DNA of 64,000 bases from Ascarosepion bandense (Eukaryota; Mollusca; Cephalopoda; Sepiida; Sepiidae): positions 1,585,001-1,649,000 of the forward strand of contig JBBBDQ010000350.1 in the NCBI GenBank assembly GCA_037127315.1, given 5' to 3'. Made by a program: the position numbers and the translations under genes. The notes under the pieces were generated by a model that was not told where the DNA came from, searched no databases, and saw nothing but the letters and a program-made list of their open reading frames with translations. The number at the start of each line of letters is the position of its first letter. Position 1 is the first letter of the stretch. Shown in pieces: positions 31,441 through 41,789 of this stretch.

Positions 31441-32637
31441 GAAGAAGGCGGACTTCAGCATATTATATACAATGTAAACACATACTAGTAGCCGAGAATG
31501 TTCAAATTCATAACTGAATGAATGATGTGTAGATGTGATATATATATATTTGGGCAGTAATCTTGCTTTTATGCAGATTTCATTAAAAATGACAGACAAG
31601 GTATTATGGTTAAGTTATTAAGTCATTTTTCATGTGATCTTAAGATTTTTTTTTTTTTTTTTGAGAACATAAATTATATAGAAATTGTCCAAATATTTTA
31701 TTCGAGCTCTTTCGGCTATACTTTCAGCCATTATTAAGGATGGGTTTTATTTTAATAGTAACAGAATGTATGTAGTGTCATGCATATTTGTAGAGTAGTG
31801 TGCATATTTTATGTACCGAACACAGTAAGTGCATTGTTAGTGTGTTCATAGTTGATATTATTGAGTATTGGGTTTTTCTTTTTTTATTAATAATACCTCC
31901 ATTATTTTTAGCTTTTTTTCATGTGGATGATGTGATGATATTTGTGTTGTCAACAAATATGTTACAGATAGCGTTTAGTAGGTCTCCTTATTCATTTAAA
32001 TGAAATTGAACTGAACTCTGTTCTGAGAGATGCAGTGTGAGTTTTCATGTCAGTTTTGTAGTTGTATGGCTGATATAATTATTTACAAAATTAGGTAGAT
32101 CCAGAACACAGTTCTTCAAAGAACATGTAAATTCATAAATAATATTGGTTTGATGTAGTTTGGATCTTACTGGTGAAAAGTAATTTTATGTTTGTGTGTG
32201 TGTGTGTGTGTGTGTGATAGTTTTAGTCACCAATGTTACAGTGGGAGGAAGGTTGTAATGAACTGTTCTCAGCCTAGACAACATCCTTTATTTAACACGA
32301 ATGTATTTGTATCTAAAAGTTTTTATTGAAACTTTCCTCTTTCACTTTTTGAATCTAACAACTTTGACTTGGCTTTCTTTTGTCATGCAACTGTCAATCA
32401 CTCAAATTTGGTTCACAATGGAACAAATCTGACATCACAGTAACAAAGCTTTGTATAACAAACTAAATTTAGATGATTCTGGTGTACCAATTTATTAAGA
32501 GGGCTTATATGCCTTGAAAATACATTAAGACATGTTTGCTTTTTAACTGAATTCAAATATCAGGCATTATTTCAAGTGAAAATCTCAACTATTTGAGCTT
32601 CCCTGATAGGTCTGCATGTCAATGCTTTATATAATGA
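31441..32637. other. No recognisable gene; (GT)n at ~32190-32216
   Basis: AT-rich, with a short GT microsatellite. Nothing else recognised. Confidence 0.5.
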
Positions 32638-33290
32638 CTAGCAGTATAGCCCGGTGTTGTCAAGGGGTAATGAAAACTTTAAAACTAATCCATGATCCTG
32701 GAGCTCAGACTCTTTGGGCGTTGGCACGAAAGACTAAAAAGCAATAGTGGTTTCCAGTTAAAGCAAAACCATAGACTGAAAGAAAAATGAATGGATGTAA
32801 GTCAAATTTTGATTTCCTGGTATTGATATCAAATAAGTTTTTTTTTGTTGTAAACTGAATTTTGAAGGATAAATAAGTCCTCTGAAACTAAGAACTACAA
32901 TTATACCTACATAGAGCCAAACCCGAAGCAAAAATTAAAATAAAAGGGCTGAAAAACTGATTTTGATCAGACTCGGTATATATTATCCATTTTTCTGCAC
33001 TATTTTAAGAACTACAACCTTGAAACTTCTGAATATCGTTTCTTATGGCTTTGTCTATGAGTGTATCAAATTTGATTAAAATCGGACCACTCCTTCTATA
33101 ACCCAACTTTTTTTTATTATTGATTTTAGATACTTATTGGGAATACCTCAACACAAAACCTAGCTAAGAACACTCACTGATGCTTATAGTACAACTGTGT
33201 CAATTTTCAAGAAAATTGGTTCAGCCATTTCAGATTCTATAGGTAACGGACACACACACACACAAAGTTCCATTTAGAAATAAGTTTAGA
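32638..33290 (-). mobile_element. HEL copy 3
   Basis: Minus-strand reading starts TCTAAACTTATTTCTAAATG at 33290 and ends with hairpin ACACCGGGC, then TATACTGCTAG at 32638, followed by T. Internal CCGATTTTAATC and AGTATATAGCCC-type blocks are as in other copies. The base before the 5' TC is T, not A. Confidence 0.75.
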
Positions 33291-33402
33291 AATGATAATT
33301 AAGATATGTTGCAATTGAATTTAAGAGAAGAACATCAAAAATTGTAAATTTAAAACAAATTTTCTGACCCATTTTTAATTAGTTTTTTTTTTTTTTATAC
33401 AG

Positions 33403-33831
33403 TTCTGCTCTGATGAACTTAGCTCACTGGTGCCCTCAATATATATGAATTTACTCGAGCGACAAGATTAGAAACTAGGTCCCACTCTTTTATTGTGAAA
33501 CCAATAAAATGTAAACACAAATTCTTCTCCAGCAGTTTTTCTTGCACTTCCCTTCTATCAATTTCCTTCCATTTACTTGCTTTCCCGACACCTACAATCT
33601 CCAAGAATTTAAATGTAAAATCAACAGTCATCTCCTATCTCACTAACCTGCATCCTTTCTCTCATGCTCCTTTCTCCATCCCCTCCACTCACATCAGTAT
33701 TCTCATCTTTCTCTTACCCACTTCTTGGCACCACCTATAACCTGTCACTCTCATAACTTTCCTCCTATGTAACCCCCTGCAAAACAGTGGCAGTAAAATG
33801 CCTTGCTTGGGCTGATATAATAAAAATAAAG
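33403..33831 (+). mobile_element. LINE-B 3' fragment
   Basis: Begins in the CSDELSSLV-type block (TTCTGCTCTGATGAACTTAG). It continues through the NKFFSSS and LQEFKCK-like region and ends ATGTAACCCCCTGCAAAACA, CCTTGCTTGGGCTGATATAA. A poly-T run precedes it. Confidence 0.85.
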
Positions 33832-34109
33832 TTCACTGGGTTTAATATTATTAAAATAGCGTCATCTGACACAAGGCTAAACAAGAGATGTACTAATAGC
33901 ATATCAGTGCTAAGTGCACAATCACTTTTTCCATAGAACAAGAAAATTTTGTTTGAATTAAAAAAAAAAAAAAATGTTCATTTTATATCTACAAGTAGGC
34001 ATGTGTCATCAAAATATTTATGTTGATATGCTATCCAAAATGACAGTAACATATATATTAAGATACGTTCTATTGAGTATCATACATTAAGACATAAGAA
34101 AAAAAAACC

Positions 34110-34156
34110 CTAAGTGTGACAGGAGAGAAATATATCTATCTATCTATCTATCTATC

Positions 34157-34196
<40 letters not shown>

Positions 34197-34330
34197 TGGA
34201 CACAAAAGTCTTTATTATAATAGAGGATATGTAAGTACAAAAAGTTTGTCTCTTTAACAGAGCAGATTCATACCAACTTCAAAGTTTCATGAGGACATCA
34301 TTATGGTCTTACTCATCAGGGCTGTCTTCT
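34110..34330. repeat. Dispersed repeat F copy 1 with internal (TATC)n(TA)n(CA)n
   Basis: AAGTGTGACAGGAG precedes a 70-bp compound microsatellite. GGACACAAAAGTCTTTATTA follows. The same frame of sequences surrounds the microsatellite at 37675-37790 (copy 2), so the simple repeat is part of the dispersed element. Confidence 0.7.
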
Positions 34331-34696
34331 GTTAGATTCCCTTTTTTCTTGTTCATATAGAATATAGTGTGATTTTTGGGGAAGTGATCTTGTTTGTTAG
34401 TTATTTTTTCTTTTTGTTTATGATTGGTTGATTTTCTTTTTCTTGTGTAGTTGTTCCATTTATTTTTAGTGTATGTGTGAATGGGTGTTAAATTGGGTTG
34501 GACTCTTATTGTATTGACCTTTTTTGTTCATATTTTCTGGTTGGTTTTCATTGTTATTCGTTTTATGAAATATTGTGTTTGGTTATTTTTCCATGTAGCT
34601 GATTTTGACTGTTATTATTAATAATTTTTGATAGTTATGTTTGGGGGAAGTGTTTTTCTATTACATAAAAAATGTTTCACTATTTTGTTTTTATAT

Positions 34697-34699
<3 letters not shown>

Positions 34700-34732
<33 letters not shown>
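34700..34732. repeat. Microsatellite (GT)n(TA)n
   Basis: Lies directly against the left arm of the palindrome. Confidence 0.9.
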
Positions 34733-34736
<4 letters not shown>

Positions 34737-34939
34737 GGAAAGAATATTAATAAAAAGTTTTGAATTTAAAAATGTACTTTTTTTGAACAGTATTTGTTTA
34801 TTTTTATTATATTTTATATTTCAGACCGCCCTCAGACCGAGGATGGTCTGAAATATAAAATATAATAAAAATAAACAAATACTGTTCAAAAAAAGTACAT
34901 TTTTAAATTCAAAACTTTTTATTAATATTCTTTCCTATA
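34733..34939. repeat. Perfect palindrome: two 95-bp arms, 17-bp spacer
   Basis: Arm 1 is 34733-34827 (starts TATAGGAAAGAATATTAAT, ends TATTTCAGACC). Arm 2 is 34845-34939 (starts GGTCTGAAATATAAAAT, ends TTCTTTCCTATA). Read by eye, the arms are reverse complements with no mismatch. The spacer GCCCTCAGACCGAGGAT is GC-richer. RNA from either strand would fold into a very long hairpin. No coding content. It could be a young foldback element, a hairpin RNA locus, or an assembly or read artefact. Confidence 0.95.
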
Positions 34940-35060
34940 CATATTAAGACAGTATACGTGGATGATCATCACTATATATATATATATATAACCCTTTATA
35001 CACCCAATGGTGTGTAGGGCAGTAACTTTTTTATTGTTTTCATAACAAACTGTTTTTTAT

Positions 35061-35248
35061 GTGGCAGGGTTGTTAGCCCTGCACCCAACTCTCAAACCTG
35101 GAGGACCAGTGGACCATTCTTGGTGCTTACACTTACAGCACCTGGTATTCCCAAACAGTCACCCATCTAAGTACTGACAAGGCTCAATGTTGCTTAACTT
35201 CAGTGACTGGATGAAAACCAGTGTATTCAACATGATATAGCCGTAGAC
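35061..35248 (-). mobile_element. 5S-rRNA-derived retrosequence (SINE3-like candidate)
   Basis: On the minus strand a 5S-like head (35248 down to 35131) is followed by about 70 bp of other sequence (GGTCCTCCAGGTTTGAGAG, GCAGGGCTAACAACCCTGCC). The sides carry GTTTTTTAT (35052-35060) and GTTTTTAT (35249-35256), a possible short target duplication. 5S-headed SINEs (SINE3) are known in other animals. Only one copy is present here, so a single retro-pseudogene is equally possible. Confidence 0.6.
35131..35248 (-). pseudogene. 5S rRNA-like sequence
   Basis: The minus strand begins GTCTACGGCTATATCATG and contains AAGTTAAGCAACATTGAGCC, CAGTACTTAGATGGGTGACT and TTGGGAATACCAGGTGCTGT. These correspond to the start, the internal control region and the 3' part of animal 5S rRNA. 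Many substitutions are present and the ends no longer pair, so it is a pseudogene or SINE head. Confidence 0.8.
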
Positions 35249-35256
35249 GTTTTTAT

Positions 35257-37236
35257 ATTGTAGGGTGAATTAAACCAGATCGTTTCTTTTGCTATTGATT
35301 TTATTTGGTTTCTCTTTATTTTATTAAAAAAATAGTCGAACTTGAGTATCGACTATTTTTTTAGTGCTGATTCATGTTTCTTTGTTTACATTGAATATTT
35401 TTATGTTCATAGTCTTTTGTTTATAGATATGGGTATGTGTTAGAATATATTTAAAGGTTGATTAGAATTTTTGTTGCTATATATGAGATTGTTTTCTTTT
35501 CTGTATGGTTTGTATGTGCCATTGCTTAAGTTGTGTTATATCTAGAAAATTTATTATTTTTAGATTTGCTTTATGTCTATTTTAAATCCTAGAGTGTTAA
35601 AGACTTTTATAATTTGTTTTATATTTTCCATACTTTCTTACAGTTTCTTAGAATTATGAGTCAGTTGTCTCTGTATTCACTCATTATACATATAAACATG
35701 TGACAATCACATGATAATCTTACTTTCCCACTTTTTTATGGGATGTAAATATAGCAGACACATGGTACACCCACAGACAGTTGGCAGCAGTTCACGAGCG
35801 ACACCAAGCAAGGCAGTGCACAGCTGCCCACAATAGCGGCATGCTATTGCGGGATTCGTGTTCTTCATTATCAAGCAATTCTCTCACATACCCACACTAA
35901 CTGCAAGACACAAGTAGATGCCTTTTATTTCTTTAAATAACACTTGTACATTTTTACCAATCTTCAATATTATTCCTTACACAAATTACCTATGACACTG
36001 ATAAATTTTCCAGCGACAAAGAACATTACAACTTACCTCAAAAGCTTTAACACAATCTTATGCAGAAAATGAAAGACGTTTTAATCACTTTCAATATCTG
36101 TACAAAGTATGTATTTCTATTTCTTGTAATTGTTAATACACTTTATATAATTACAATTAATGCTTTGACCATTTCATTCAATTTTCCATTTGCTAATTTA
36201 ATGAATGGTTTCAACCGTATAAAAAATTGTTGGTATGCAGGAATTTAGTTAAGAAGTTCTTGGGAAATGGCCTTGTGCCATGTGAAATTCAAACCTAAAT
36301 TAACCTTGCATAAGAGGCCCCAACAAAACCTATATTTATTTTGTTGCTAATTTGTTGATGTAAAAGCCTATAATTTCACATTTCTGCACCATCACGGCTT
36401 CCCATTGTTCTGTCAAAGTTGTATTCATTATTGGTATTGTTGTTAGTGGTGTTAGGATTTTTGTTTTATTTGTTATTTTTACCATATTTTGTTATTGTAG
36501 AGAATGAACTTTCTGCAATGTTTGATAATCTTTGTCTTCTTCTGAAATGTCTATTATTATTTTGCTAAGTTTAGTGCATTATGTAGTGTTTGTTGATAGA
36601 TGGGGAGAAATCTTTTATGTCTAACGGGATGAACTAAGCATTCGTCTTTGTTGGTAATATTATTGAACCAGTTGATTGTCTCTTTTGTATTTTCCATTGG
36701 TTTCTTTATAATTTGCGCTTTGTTTTTGAGCATATTTCTTCTACAGTTGACTTATTTTTCCATTATTAGATATTGTGGGGTTTATTAGTCTGCATGTTGG
36801 TTTATTTAAAAAGTTATCTTTATGGTCTTTTAGTTTAATGAATAGTTTAGTTTTTGGTAGTTACTTGATTTTGTTAACTTTTAGTTTAGCAGCTATGTTT
36901 TTACTTTTTTGTTTATGTTGTTTTCAATACTGTTGGCGGTTTTATAAAATTTGACAATTTCCTTTTTTACTGAGATTTTGTAGTTGTTGATGATGGTTTT
37001 ATTGATTTTCTTAGGGTTATTTAATTGTATGTACAGTTTTTCTAAGTTTATCATTTTTTCGTCTTGTTTTAGTTGAGTTTGAAATTTATTTTCCTTGTTT
37101 CTATTTTGTTTATAATGTTACATCGTTTTCAAATGCAATAAGTTCAATTTGTTGTGGTGAGTATTTTGCTGATGGAAATCCAAAGTTGTTTTTTCTTTAT
37201 TGAAGAAATAAATTTTATACTTATGTCTTTGAGTAG
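35257..37236. other. No gene; GC-richer island at about 35730-35900
   Basis: Mostly T-rich and featureless. The stretch 35750-35870 is notably GC-richer (GACAGTTGGCAGCAGTTCAC, GAGCGACACCAAGCAAGG) and has a small perfect hairpin CAATAGC/GCTATTG. Read on the minus strand, the segment 36031-35699 begins TGTAATG and ends TGTCACA, with an AATAAAAGG signal near 35930. This would fit a solo LTR, but no flanking duplication was found. Confidence 0.35.
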
Positions 37237-37281
37237 TGAAGAGTGTATATATATGTGTGTGTGTGTATGTATATATATATA
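37237..37281. repeat. Microsatellite (TA)n(TG)n(TA)n
   Basis: Compound dinucleotide tract. Confidence 0.92.
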
Positions 37282-37365
37282 TAAATCCAGATGAAGTGGA
37301 CTCAAGGTTTTACTATTATTTTATTATAAACAGTGTTCAATATGATAAATATTATAGAACTTAAT

Positions 37366-37500
37366 ATAATTATGAATTAATTGTACATTGTGCATGGAAA
37401 TATCTGTTTTGAGATAGATTCTCTTCATCAGGCAACATTGCCTGTTGAAGAGAATCTATCTCAGATATTTCCATATTGCAATGTACAATTAATACATAAT

Positions 37501-37506
<6 letters not shown>
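37366..37506. repeat. Imperfect palindrome, ~65-bp arms
   Basis: Arms around the centre GGCAACATTGCC: left has TTGTACATTG and GATAGATTCTCTTCATCAGG, right has CCTGTTGAAGAGAATCTATC and CAATGTACAATTAA. A few mismatches and small indels. Followed immediately by a (CA)n tract. Confidence 0.9.

Positions 37507-37532
<26 letters not shown>
37504..37532. repeat. (CA)n microsatellite
   Basis: About 14 CA units. Confidence 0.95.
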
Positions 37533-37654
37533 GTCTTCACTACTCGATGACATAGTAATTACAAAAAATAAAATAAGGCACTGTTTAAAGACCAACCACA
37601 CAAGAGCTTTCATAACTAGTAGTAAAGTGAATGAACTGAGTTGACGCTGCCTCA

Positions 37655-37708
37655 CTTTTGTGTGTGTGTCTCTCTCTATAAGTGTGACAGGAGGGGTGTA
37701 TGTATGTA

Positions 37709-37744
<36 letters not shown>

Positions 37745-37790
37745 CACACACAACGGACACACACAAGAGACTTTATTAAAACATGGAATA
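37655..37790. repeat. Dispersed repeat F copy 2 with internal microsatellites
   Basis: AAGTGTGACAGGAGGG, then (GTAT)n(GT)n(TA)n(CA)n, then GGACACACACAAGAGACTTT and ATTAAAA, as at 34110-34330. Confidence 0.7.
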
Positions 37791-38334
37791 TAAATGTTAT
37801 GATGTCACATCTAGACATCAGAAAATCTGGCAACTCACTCAAGTGCAATTCAGTAGAAATTATTTTTTTCTGAATGTAAATTTATTGCTTTCTTGTTGAA
37901 ATTTCTAGTTTCTGACAGATAAGTGAAGAAATATGGTATTCTTTGATGATTTTATACACATGCTCTGAAATCTTAAACTGTAAGAGCAAATCCGTTGTTT
38001 TAGTTTGTCTATATATGCTTCTGTTTGAATTTGTAAGATTAGAAATTGTCATTTACAGAGTTCTAATTAGGGGCATTTCTTCTGCTGATTTACCTGATCC
38101 AGACTATATGGATTTTACTACCTGATCCAAGAATAGAACTAATAATCATCAGACAAAACTGAAATAAAAAGAACTGAAAAAAATTATTTTCCTTAGCATA
38201 GGCAGCAAAATGATAACAGTATTCCTCATGAATTGAATAAAGTGTTCAATTTAAAATAAAACATAACCAGCACCCAAAGAAGCCTTCAAGGGTGCAGTGA
38301 TGTAGCTATAATAACTGGTTCAAAGGAAACAAAC
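37791..38334. other. No recognisable gene or repeat
   Basis: AT-rich. Nothing recognised. Confidence 0.5.
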
Positions 38335-38439
38335 TGAGTACTGAAGGTAGTATTAAATGAACATGCCTCCAAATGCTATCATAAGAACGCGGGTGTCCCT
38401 GAAGGCTCTATTCTAGCCCCTCCACTTTTTCTGATCTCC

Positions 38440-38450
38440 ATCAATGATCT
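38440..38450. repeat. Left target-site duplication of SAT copy 2
   Basis: ATCAATGATCT, repeated at 39031-39041. Uninterrupted LINE-B copies have this sequence only once, which confirms the insertion site. Confidence 0.88.
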
Positions 38451-39030
38451 GGTCCTGGGTATGACCTTAAACTGCATCTGGCAGCAAGGCCTCTGATTGA
38501 GAGGTTGTGAGGAGCATGAAACCACCTCTTAATTGTTGTTCCCAGGTCCACCCTGACCCAGAGTGGTAGCACCTGTTAGGGTCCTAGCTATAGGTAAATA
38601 GTTAACCCCCAAACTGGGGTTAAAAGGCTATGAAAGTATTTACCAACAAAACGTTTTTGAATAAAAAAAATGTTACCAACTAAACGTTTTTGAATAAAAA
38701 AGTTACGAACAAAACGTTTTTGAATAAAAAAATGTTACGAACAAAACGTTTTTGAATAAAAAAAATGTTACCAACAAAACGTGTTTGAATAAAAAAAAGT
38801 TACGAACAAAACTTTTTTGAATAAAAAAAAGTGACCAACAAAACGTTTTTGAATAAAAAAAAATGTTACCAACAAAAGCTTTTTTGAATGAAAAATTCTA
38901 TCATGTGCAACTACTTTAAGACAATTGAACCATATTAAAAAAAAATAAATGTGATCCCAATATTCAAAGACTGACCCTTAAATGACCAAAATGGTTGATG
39001 GGTTGTTAAACTTAAACCAAACTAAATCAA
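38451..39030 (+). mobile_element. SAT copy 2, inserted in LINE-B
   Basis: Head GGTCCTGGGTATGACC to CTATGAAAGTA as in copy 1. A short diverged 31-bp-type array follows, then a 3' part with TTAAATGACC, GGTTGATGGG, TTAAAC and a tail AAACCAAACTAAATCAA. The flanking 11-bp duplication and the known empty site define both ends. The head plus 3' part without the array is about 320 bp. Confidence 0.9.
38640..38895. repeat. Diverged 31-bp-type minisatellite in SAT copy 2, ~8 units
   Basis: Units TTACCAACAAAACG, then TTTTTGAATAAAAAAA, of about 29-33 bp with A-run length changes and CGAAC versus CCAAC variants. The unit is the same as in the 3.2-5.0 kb array apart from scattered changes. Confidence 0.93.
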
Positions 39031-40098
39031 ATCAATGATCTCCCTGATGTAATCAGATCCCAAGTAGACATCTACACTGACATCACCATTTACTTTTGCC
39101 TCAATCAGAAATCTGCTGAAGCTGACAAAGTGAACCTCACTGCTGATCTTGAAAAGCACCTCCAGTCTGCAGTGTACTGGGATAAGAAATGGTTTGGGAA
39201 TTTTGCTGCTTCCAAAACAAAGCTGTTACCAATTAACCACCATAGACAATCACTCCTACCCCTCATTAGCATGAATCAGGCTAGTCTCCCTGAAAGCAAA
39301 ACACTGCACCTCCTTGGCCTAACTTTCTCAGCCGACCTCAAGTGAAATGACTACATTGAATCTGTAGCTAAATCTGCCACTAGGAAGGTTGGTTCACTAT
39401 GTAGGGCCAGAAAGTTTTTCCCATCTGAATCCGTCCTGCATATATATAAATCTATCATCCACCCATGTATTGAATACTGCTATCACATCTGGTCAGGTGC
39501 CCCTGCTATTCATCTCTGGGTTTTTGACAAAATCCAACAGAGAATCTGCAATGAGATTGATTTCAACCTAGTAGCTCAGTCACTTTCTCACTGGCGTAAT
39601 ATAGCTTCTCTTTATCTCTTCTACATTCTTTCATGGCTCTTGCTCTAACGAGCTTAACTCACTGGTGCCCCCCTTTGCATGAATTTACTTGAGCTACTAA
39701 ACTAGCAACTAGGTCCCACCCTTTTACAGTGAAACCAATAAAATGTAACTGCAACTTCTACTCTATCAGCTTCTTTTCTCACAACTCTTGCTTGTAGAAT
39801 TCCCTTTCATATACTTGCTTCCCTACAGGTACAAGTATTTAAATGTAAGGTCAATTGCCATCTCCTTGACTTGCAACCTTTCCCTTGTGTTCTTTTTTCC
39901 TGTCCTTCTCTACTTTCATCAGCTCTCTTCACACTAGTATTCTCATACTCCTTTTATCTATCCTCATACTCCTTTTATCTATTCTCTGACACCCCCTATT
40001 ACTTGTTCCTTTTTCACATCTGTTTCTCCTCTTATGTAATCTCCTGTGCACCAATGGCAGTACTTCCTTACTTGGGTTGAAGTGGTAATTAAAAAAAA

Positions 40099-40954
40099 AA
40101 AATAACATGCATTATATAAGAGGACTTATTTGATACTTGCAGAACCAAGGAATTCCCTATCATTTACAAAATTCAAAACTTATTCTCTGATCAGCCAACT
40201 ATTTTGATGTAACCAACTCTGGACAAAATTCAGAATAATTTATTTTAATATTCTTTCAACCGAAGTTATATTTCAAGAACATTTTTCTTTTTCTTATTTG
40301 GTGTGACAAGCACATAAATATGGCAGAATTTCTGCAATTCCTAAAACTAGCAAAAAAAAAAACTTTTCTCAAAAATTGTTTTTAATGATTTGGTGGTGAT
40401 GGGGACTGCATTTTTCCAAATTTGCTCCTGTGTTATACACACACACACACTTGAACCTGCAAAACACCATTCCACTTACATAGTAATGAACCACACACAT
40501 ACTCTGCATTTCATGAGTGAGAAATTTCGCTCAAACAGCTTCTTCTCACAAACCACTACCTTATGAAACAGACTCCCAAGAGAATGTTTCACCCCAATAA
40601 CATTAATCTTTCCCTCTTATTTATATAAACTACCCCCTAACATAAACCTTGAGTGGTCTTTGAGCCTTGTACAGGATGAATCATAAAAAGTTCTGTTTAT
40701 AGCCAATAAAATTCTGCCCAAAATATATATCTGGCCATTTTGAATGTCTAAGGGTCTCTTTGCATGATACTGATGTAACCAGACAACCAACCAGAAAGGA
40801 TTTTTATAAAGTGAGTGTGAGTGAGTGATACTTTGAGTTTACTCAGTCAACATTGTGATGTGGAATGAAGTTTTGTACTGTGTGACGGTCAATTTCTCAA
40901 CTGATAAGTAAATAGATTCTTTATGGTTCATGCAGGTTTATTTTTATTAATTTA
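40099..40954. other. Mostly unrecognised; possible old LINE-B-like C terminus at ~40505-40625
   Basis: At 40520-40600 the plus strand reads FRSNSFFSQ and NRLPRECFTP, resembling the LINE-B C-terminal block, but from a more distant family. A short (CA)n lies at 40437. The rest holds nothing I recognise. Confidence 0.4.
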
Positions 40955-41434
40955 CAAGCAGTATAGCCCAGCATTGCTTGGGTTTAATGAAAGCTTTAAA
41001 ACTGGAGCTCAGACTCTTTGGACATTGGCACGAAGACTAAAAAGCAATAGTTGTTTCCAGTTAAAGCGAAACCGTAGACTGAAAGAAAATCGAATGGATG
41101 TAAGTCAAATTTTGATTTCCTGGTATCGATATCAAATTTTCTGCACTATTGTAAGAACTGCAACCTTGAAACTTCTGAATATTTCTTATGTCTTTGTCTA
41201 TGAGTGTATCAAATTTGATTAAAATCAGACCACTCCTTCTATAACCCGATTTTTTCGATTATTGATTTTTGATATTTATCGGGGTTACCTTGACACAAAA
41301 TCTAGCTAAGAACACTCGCAGACGCTTATAGTACAACTGTGGAAATTTTCAAGAAAATTGGTTCAGCCATTTCGGAGTCTATAGGTAATGGATATACACA
41401 CACACACAAAGTTTTATTTATAAATAAGTTTAGA
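40955..41434 (-). mobile_element. HEL copy 4, internally deleted
   Basis: The minus strand starts A/TCTAAACTTATTTATAAA at 41434 and ends with the hairpin CCCAAGCAATGCTGGG and TATACTGCTTG at 40955, then T. About 200 bp of the middle (the AAGGCAAGATGTTTGTG region) is missing. Confidence 0.75.
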
Positions 41435-41789
41435 TTAGATTTGGCAAAATATCATGTAGCCCTCAAGTCTGTCAGTTACTCTCATCTCCAAGTCCAGATG
41501 TGATTTCATGCAACTCTTGAGTCATTTCAGAGTATTTGCATGTGTGTTGAGCATCACATGTCAATGGTACTTCAATGTTAGTGACAGTATTCAATTGAAT
41601 ATAGAGAGCTGCAAATTAGGTTCTGGATAGTTACATAGTGCAGAAACCAAGATCAATATCTACCGTCCGTCACTTCTGTCCTTAGCGTCTGCAGCACAGA
41701 GTAGCGCAAATGTGACCCTCATGATTATTAAAATAAGTCTTTGGGAATTGTTTGCATCGGGGGTTATAGGCACAAAGACTTCTACTTGC
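41435..41789. other. No recognisable gene
   Basis: Spacer between HEL copy 4 and LINE-R. Nothing recognised. Confidence 0.45.

Larger units (their letters stand above)
38335..40098 (+). pseudogene. LINE-B copy split by SAT copy 2
   Basis: Left part (38335-38450) covers KVVLNEHAS and the decayed RT motif B (GSILAP, FLISINDL). SAT copy 2 follows. The right part resumes at 39031 with INDLPDVI, then a decayed motif C (YTDITIY), DLEKHLQSAVYWDKKW, SKTLHLLGLTFSADLK, HIWSGAPA-like, and ends in the 3' UTR and a poly-A near 40098. Many stops and frameshifts. Confidence 0.88.

Noticed and set aside
35131..35248. A functional 5S rRNA gene
   Set aside because: Many substitutions occur across the internal control region and the terminal helix does not pair.
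37500..37848. Minus-strand open frames rich in I/Y, H/T and V/C repeats
   Set aside because: They are translations of dinucleotide microsatellites. The same applies to frames at 30521-30838, 46943-47161 and 49120-49332.
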